From NCBI RefSeq assembly GCF_019977335.1, contig NZ_AP024653.1, positions 62,001-126,000 on the forward strand: 64,000 bases of DNA, given 5' to 3'. The position numbers were made by a program, and so were the translations under genes. This DNA is from Arthrobacter sp. NicSoilB4 (GTDB lineage: Bacteria > Actinomycetota > Actinomycetes > Actinomycetales > Micrococcaceae). Positions 61,632 through 64,000 of this stretch are shown piece after piece (position 1 is the stretch's first letter; the number at the start of each line of letters is the position of its first letter). The notes beneath the pieces are model-generated. The model saw only the letters and a list, made by a program, of their open reading frames with translations. It did not search any database and was not told the DNA's origin.

Positions 61632-61880
61632 ATGGCCAGGTACCGCACGAAGAACATGGACGACACGCCCCTGCGCCCGGCGGCACCGGACGCGCACTGG
61701 AAGAGCCTGCAGCGGGGCGACCGGGTCAGCGTCCGGCTGGCGCCCGGCTACGAGACGGCAGGCCGGGTGGACGCCGTCACGGCGGACCACACCGCCGTCT
61801 GGGTGGACCTCGACGGCGGCCGGGGCCGCACGCTGGTGCACTGCAGCGACGGCGTGGAGATTTTCCCGCACACCAACTGA
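61632..61880 (+). CDS. Small hypothetical protein with SH3-like barrel
   Basis: 82 residues. From residue 28 the alternating pattern GDRVSVRLAPGYETAGRVDA, HTAVWVDLDGGRGRTLVHC, DGVEIFPHT suggests a small beta-barrel. No known family. TGGGA lies a few bases before the ATG. Confidence 0.6.
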   Translation: MARYRTKNMDDTPLRPAAPDAHWKSLQRGDRVSVRLAPGYETAGRVDAVTADHTAVWVDLDGGRGRTLVHCSDGVEIFPHTN

Positions 61881-61973
61881 TCCAGCCCCTGCCGGGCTGC
61901 GCCACTCAGCACCTCGGCGTTCCCGGCGCTTGGGGTGCCGAGGCGTGTGCTGCCGTGCCGCGCAGGGCTCCGC

Positions 61974-61979
61974 TAGGCT
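61974..61979 (+). promoter_or_regulatory. -10 hexamer TAGGCT of a leaderless gene
   Basis: Ends 6 nt before the GTG at 61986. Confidence 0.5.
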
Positions 61980-61985
61980 TCAGGA

Positions 61986-62798
61986 GTGAGCACCCCACAC
62001 CCGTTTTTTGCCTCCGGCCCTGGCGCCGGTGACGGCCCGGATCTTCCCGTGGCCATGGCCCACCGCGGCTTCTCCCGGGACGGCCTGGAGAACTCCATGG
62101 CGGCGTTCCGCGCCGCCGTCGAACTGGGGTTCCGGCATTTGGAGACGGACGTGCACACCACGGCCGACGGCGTCCTGCTGCTGTTCCACGACGACACCCT
62201 GGACCGGGTCACGGACGGCCGCGGCCGGATCTCGGAGCTCCCGGCGGAAGCCGTGGCCCGGGCGAGGATCGGGGGCGCGGAGCCCATCCCGCTCTTCGAA
62301 GAACTAGCCGAGGCCTTCCCTGATGTCCGGTTCAACCTTGACGTCAAGGACTGGAACTCGGTGGATACCCTGGCCGCGGCGATCGAACGGTTCGGCCTGC
62401 ATGACCGGGTACTGATCGCCAGCTTCTCGGACCGCCGGCGCCGTGCCGTGCTGAAGCAGTTAAGCCGCCCGGCCGCGGGCTCGGCCGGGATCGTGTCCAA
62501 CGCCCTTTTCGTCCTGCTGGGGCCGGTGCTGCCCGCGCCCCTGCTGCGCCTCACCGCGGGACGTGCGCTCCGCGGCGTCCACGCCCTCCAGGTCCCGGTC
62601 AGATACGGCGCCGTGACCGTCGTGACGCCCGGCTTCGTCAGGCGGGCGCACCGGCACGGTCTGCAGGTGCACGTCTGGACCGTCAACGATCCCGCGGAAA
62701 TGCACCGGCTGCTGGACCTCGGGGTCGACGGGATCGTCACCGACCGCGCCGACCTGCTCAAGGAAGTCTTGCTGGAACGCGGCGGCTGGAGCGGCTGA
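61986..62798 (+). CDS. Glycerophosphodiester phosphodiesterase
   Basis: 270 residues, one GDPD TIM barrel. Catalytic and metal residues: AHRGFSRDGLENSMAAF (His, Arg, Glu), HLETDVHTTADGVLLLFHDD (Glu, Asp, His) and LDRVTDGRG; later FNLDVKDWNS, and at the end VWTVNDPAEMHRLLDLGVDG. No signal peptide, so it acts in the cytoplasm, releasing glycerol-3-phosphate from diesters. GTG start. Confidence 0.9.
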   Translation: MSTPHPFFASGPGAGDGPDLPVAMAHRGFSRDGLENSMAAFRAAVELGFRHLETDVHTTADGVLLLFHDDTLDRVTDGRGRISELPAEAVARARIGGAEPIPLFEELAEAFPDVRFNLDVKDWNSVDTLAAAIERFGLHDRVLIASFSDRRRRAVLKQLSRPAAGSAGIVSNALFVLLGPVLPAPLLRLTAGRALRGVHALQVPVRYGAVTVVTPGFVRRAHRHGLQVHVWTVNDPAEMHRLLDLGVDGIVTDRADLLKEVLLERGGWSG

Positions 62799-62892
62799 AC
62801 CCGGCGGGACAGCCAGTCGGGGCGGCCGGGCCCGGGCCGAAACCCGCCGGGCCGGTGCGGCCACTGTCCGGGGCTGCTGGCAGGATAGGACC

Positions 62893-64000
62893 ATGCGCAT
62901 TTTGATCGCCCCGGATAAGTTCAAGGGCTCCCTGACCGCCGCCGAAGCCGCCGCCGCCATCGCCGAAGGAGCCCTGCGCGTCTATCCCGACGCGGAGACC
63001 ATCCAGTTTCCGGTGGCCGACGGCGGCGAAGGAACCCTCGAGGCGGCCGTCGCCGCAGGGTACGAGGAGCGGCTGAACGCAGTAGTGGGCCCGATCCTGG
63101 CGCCGGTCGGCGCGGCCTGGGCGATCCGGAAGGACGCCTTCGGCGGGGCTACCGCCGTGATCGAAACCGCGCAGGCCTCCGGGCTGGCGCACATGGAGCC
63201 CACGCCGGCCAACGCCCTCCGCGCGCACAGCTACGGCTGCGGCCAGCTGATCGCCGCCGCCCTCGACGCCGGCGCAACGGAGATCGTGCTGGGCCTGGGC
63301 GGCTCGGCAATGAGCGACGGCGGGAGCGGCGCCCTGCGCGCGCTGGGCCTGAAACCGCTCGACGCCGCCGGCAACGTGGTGCCGCTCGGCGGCGGTTCGC
63401 TCGCCGAAGTGGTGCAGCTCGACGTCAGCGGCCTCGATCCGCGGCTCCGCTCGGCCACCTTCCGGATCGCTGTCGACGTGCAGAACCCGCTCGTCGGTCC
63501 CGACGGGGCAGCCCATGTCTTCGGCCCGCAGAAGGGCGCCGACGCGGACGCAGTGGAACTGCTGGACGCCGGACTCCGCAACTGGGCCTCGGTGCTGCGC
63601 CAGTCCACCGGCCGGGACGTCAACATCCCGGGCGCCGGGGCAGCCGGCGGCTTCCCGGCGTCGTTCCTGGCCTTCAGCGACGCCGCGCTGGAAGGCGGCT
63701 TCGAGCTCGTGGCCGGACTCACCGGGCTGGCTGACAAACTCGTGCAGGCTGACCTTGTGATCACCGGTGAAGGCTCACTGGACTCCCAGTCGCTGACCGG
63801 CAAGGCTCCGATTGCGCTCGCCGATGCCGCGCAGCGCCTTGGAATCCCGGTGATAGTGGTTGCCGGACGGATCCTGGTCACTCCGGAGGACCTTGCCAAT
63901 CACGGTGTGGTGGCGGCGGCGCAGCTGCTGGACCTGGCCGGGAGCCCGGACGACGCCGTCGCCAACGCCGCGAAATACCTTGCCTGGGCCACGAGCCAGG
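62893..64000 (+). CDS. Glycerate kinase (GckA/GlxK type), 3' end beyond window
   Basis: 369 codons are present and the frame is still open at the window end; family length is about 370-385, so little is missing. Motifs: MRILIAPDKFKGSLTAAEAA, FPVADGGEGTLEA, VLGLGGSAMSDGGSGALRAL, NPLVGPDGAAHVFGPQKGA and VITGEGSLDSQSLTGKAP. It phosphorylates D-glycerate with ATP. AGGA lies 7 nt before the ATG. Confidence 0.92.
   Translation, partial: MRILIAPDKFKGSLTAAEAAAAIAEGALRVYPDAETIQFPVADGGEGTLEAAVAAGYEERLNAVVGPILAPVGAAWAIRKDAFGGATAVIETAQASGLAHMEPTPANALRAHSYGCGQLIAAALDAGATEIVLGLGGSAMSDGGSGALRALGLKPLDAAGNVVPLGGGSLAEVVQLDVSGLDPRLRSATFRIAVDVQNPLVGPDGAAHVFGPQKGADADAVELLDAGLRNWASVLRQSTGRDVNIPGAGAAGGFPASFLAFSDAALEGGFELVAGLTGLADKLVQADLVITGEGSLDSQSLTGKAPIALADAAQRLGIPVIVVAGRILVTPEDLANHGVVAAAQLLDLAGSPDDAVANAAKYLAWATSQ

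Overview
The window is a 64 kb piece of a high-GC actinobacterial chromosome, most likely from the Arthrobacter/Pseudarthrobacter group (Micrococcaceae). This is inferred from the strong G/C bias at third codon positions, a mycothiol-dependent maleylpyruvate isomerase, heterotetrameric sarcosine oxidase, several small actinobacterial DUF proteins and a very high number of apparently leaderless genes (a TANNNT hexamer 6-8 nt before the start codon). I saw no rRNA, tRNA, CRISPR, prophage or insertion sequence.

Layout. 0-22 kb is mixed housekeeping and defence: an alcohol dehydrogenase fragment, a short UvrA-like ABC protein, a RibD-type reductase, the remnant of an MmyB-type regulator, a TetR regulator facing an oxidoreductase across a pair of near-identical operators, a tandem alpha/beta-hydrolase fusion, a MacAB-like ABC export operon, a rifamycin-phosphotransferase-like protein, and an amidohydrolase/MFS pair facing an Lrp-type regulator.

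22.8-39.4 kb is the most coherent block: an apparently complete route from creatinine to pyruvate. A creatininase (38574-39377) beside an NCS1 permease gives creatine; creatinase (33014-34270) gives sarcosine plus urea; the operon glyA-soxBDAG-sdaA-purU (31635 down to 22825) oxidises sarcosine to glycine and methylene-THF, condenses these to serine, deaminates serine to pyruvate and recycles formyl-THF. GntR, IclR and PucR regulators lie inside the block, and palindromes sit at the glyA, creatinase and permease promoter regions. Between the GntR gene and creatinase I read an unlisted 36-residue single-helix membrane protein, translationally coupled to an 18-codon leader.

40.8-47.1 kb is a 3-hydroxybenzoate/gentisate block: 3-hydroxybenzoate 6-hydroxylase, aromatic acid transporter, gentisate dioxygenase, fumarylpyruvate hydrolase and maleylpyruvate isomerase, with a divergent IclR regulator.

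47-64 kb holds smaller units: NTF2-like, ABM and DUF proteins, a half-size LacI protein, a BASS transporter, peptidase E, a RelA/SpoT-type synthetase, NhaA behind a structured leader, a persulfide dioxygenase/rhodanese with a CsoR-like operator, a PfkB kinase, PEBP, HAD and GDPD proteins, and a glycerate kinase cut by the window end.

Four intergenic copies of one roughly 90-107 bp inverted-repeat element (22699, 39531, 50711, 51202) form a dispersed family. Other repeats are a nine-unit CAGG tract upstream of peptidase E and a four-unit 16-bp array upstream of the persulfide dioxygenase.
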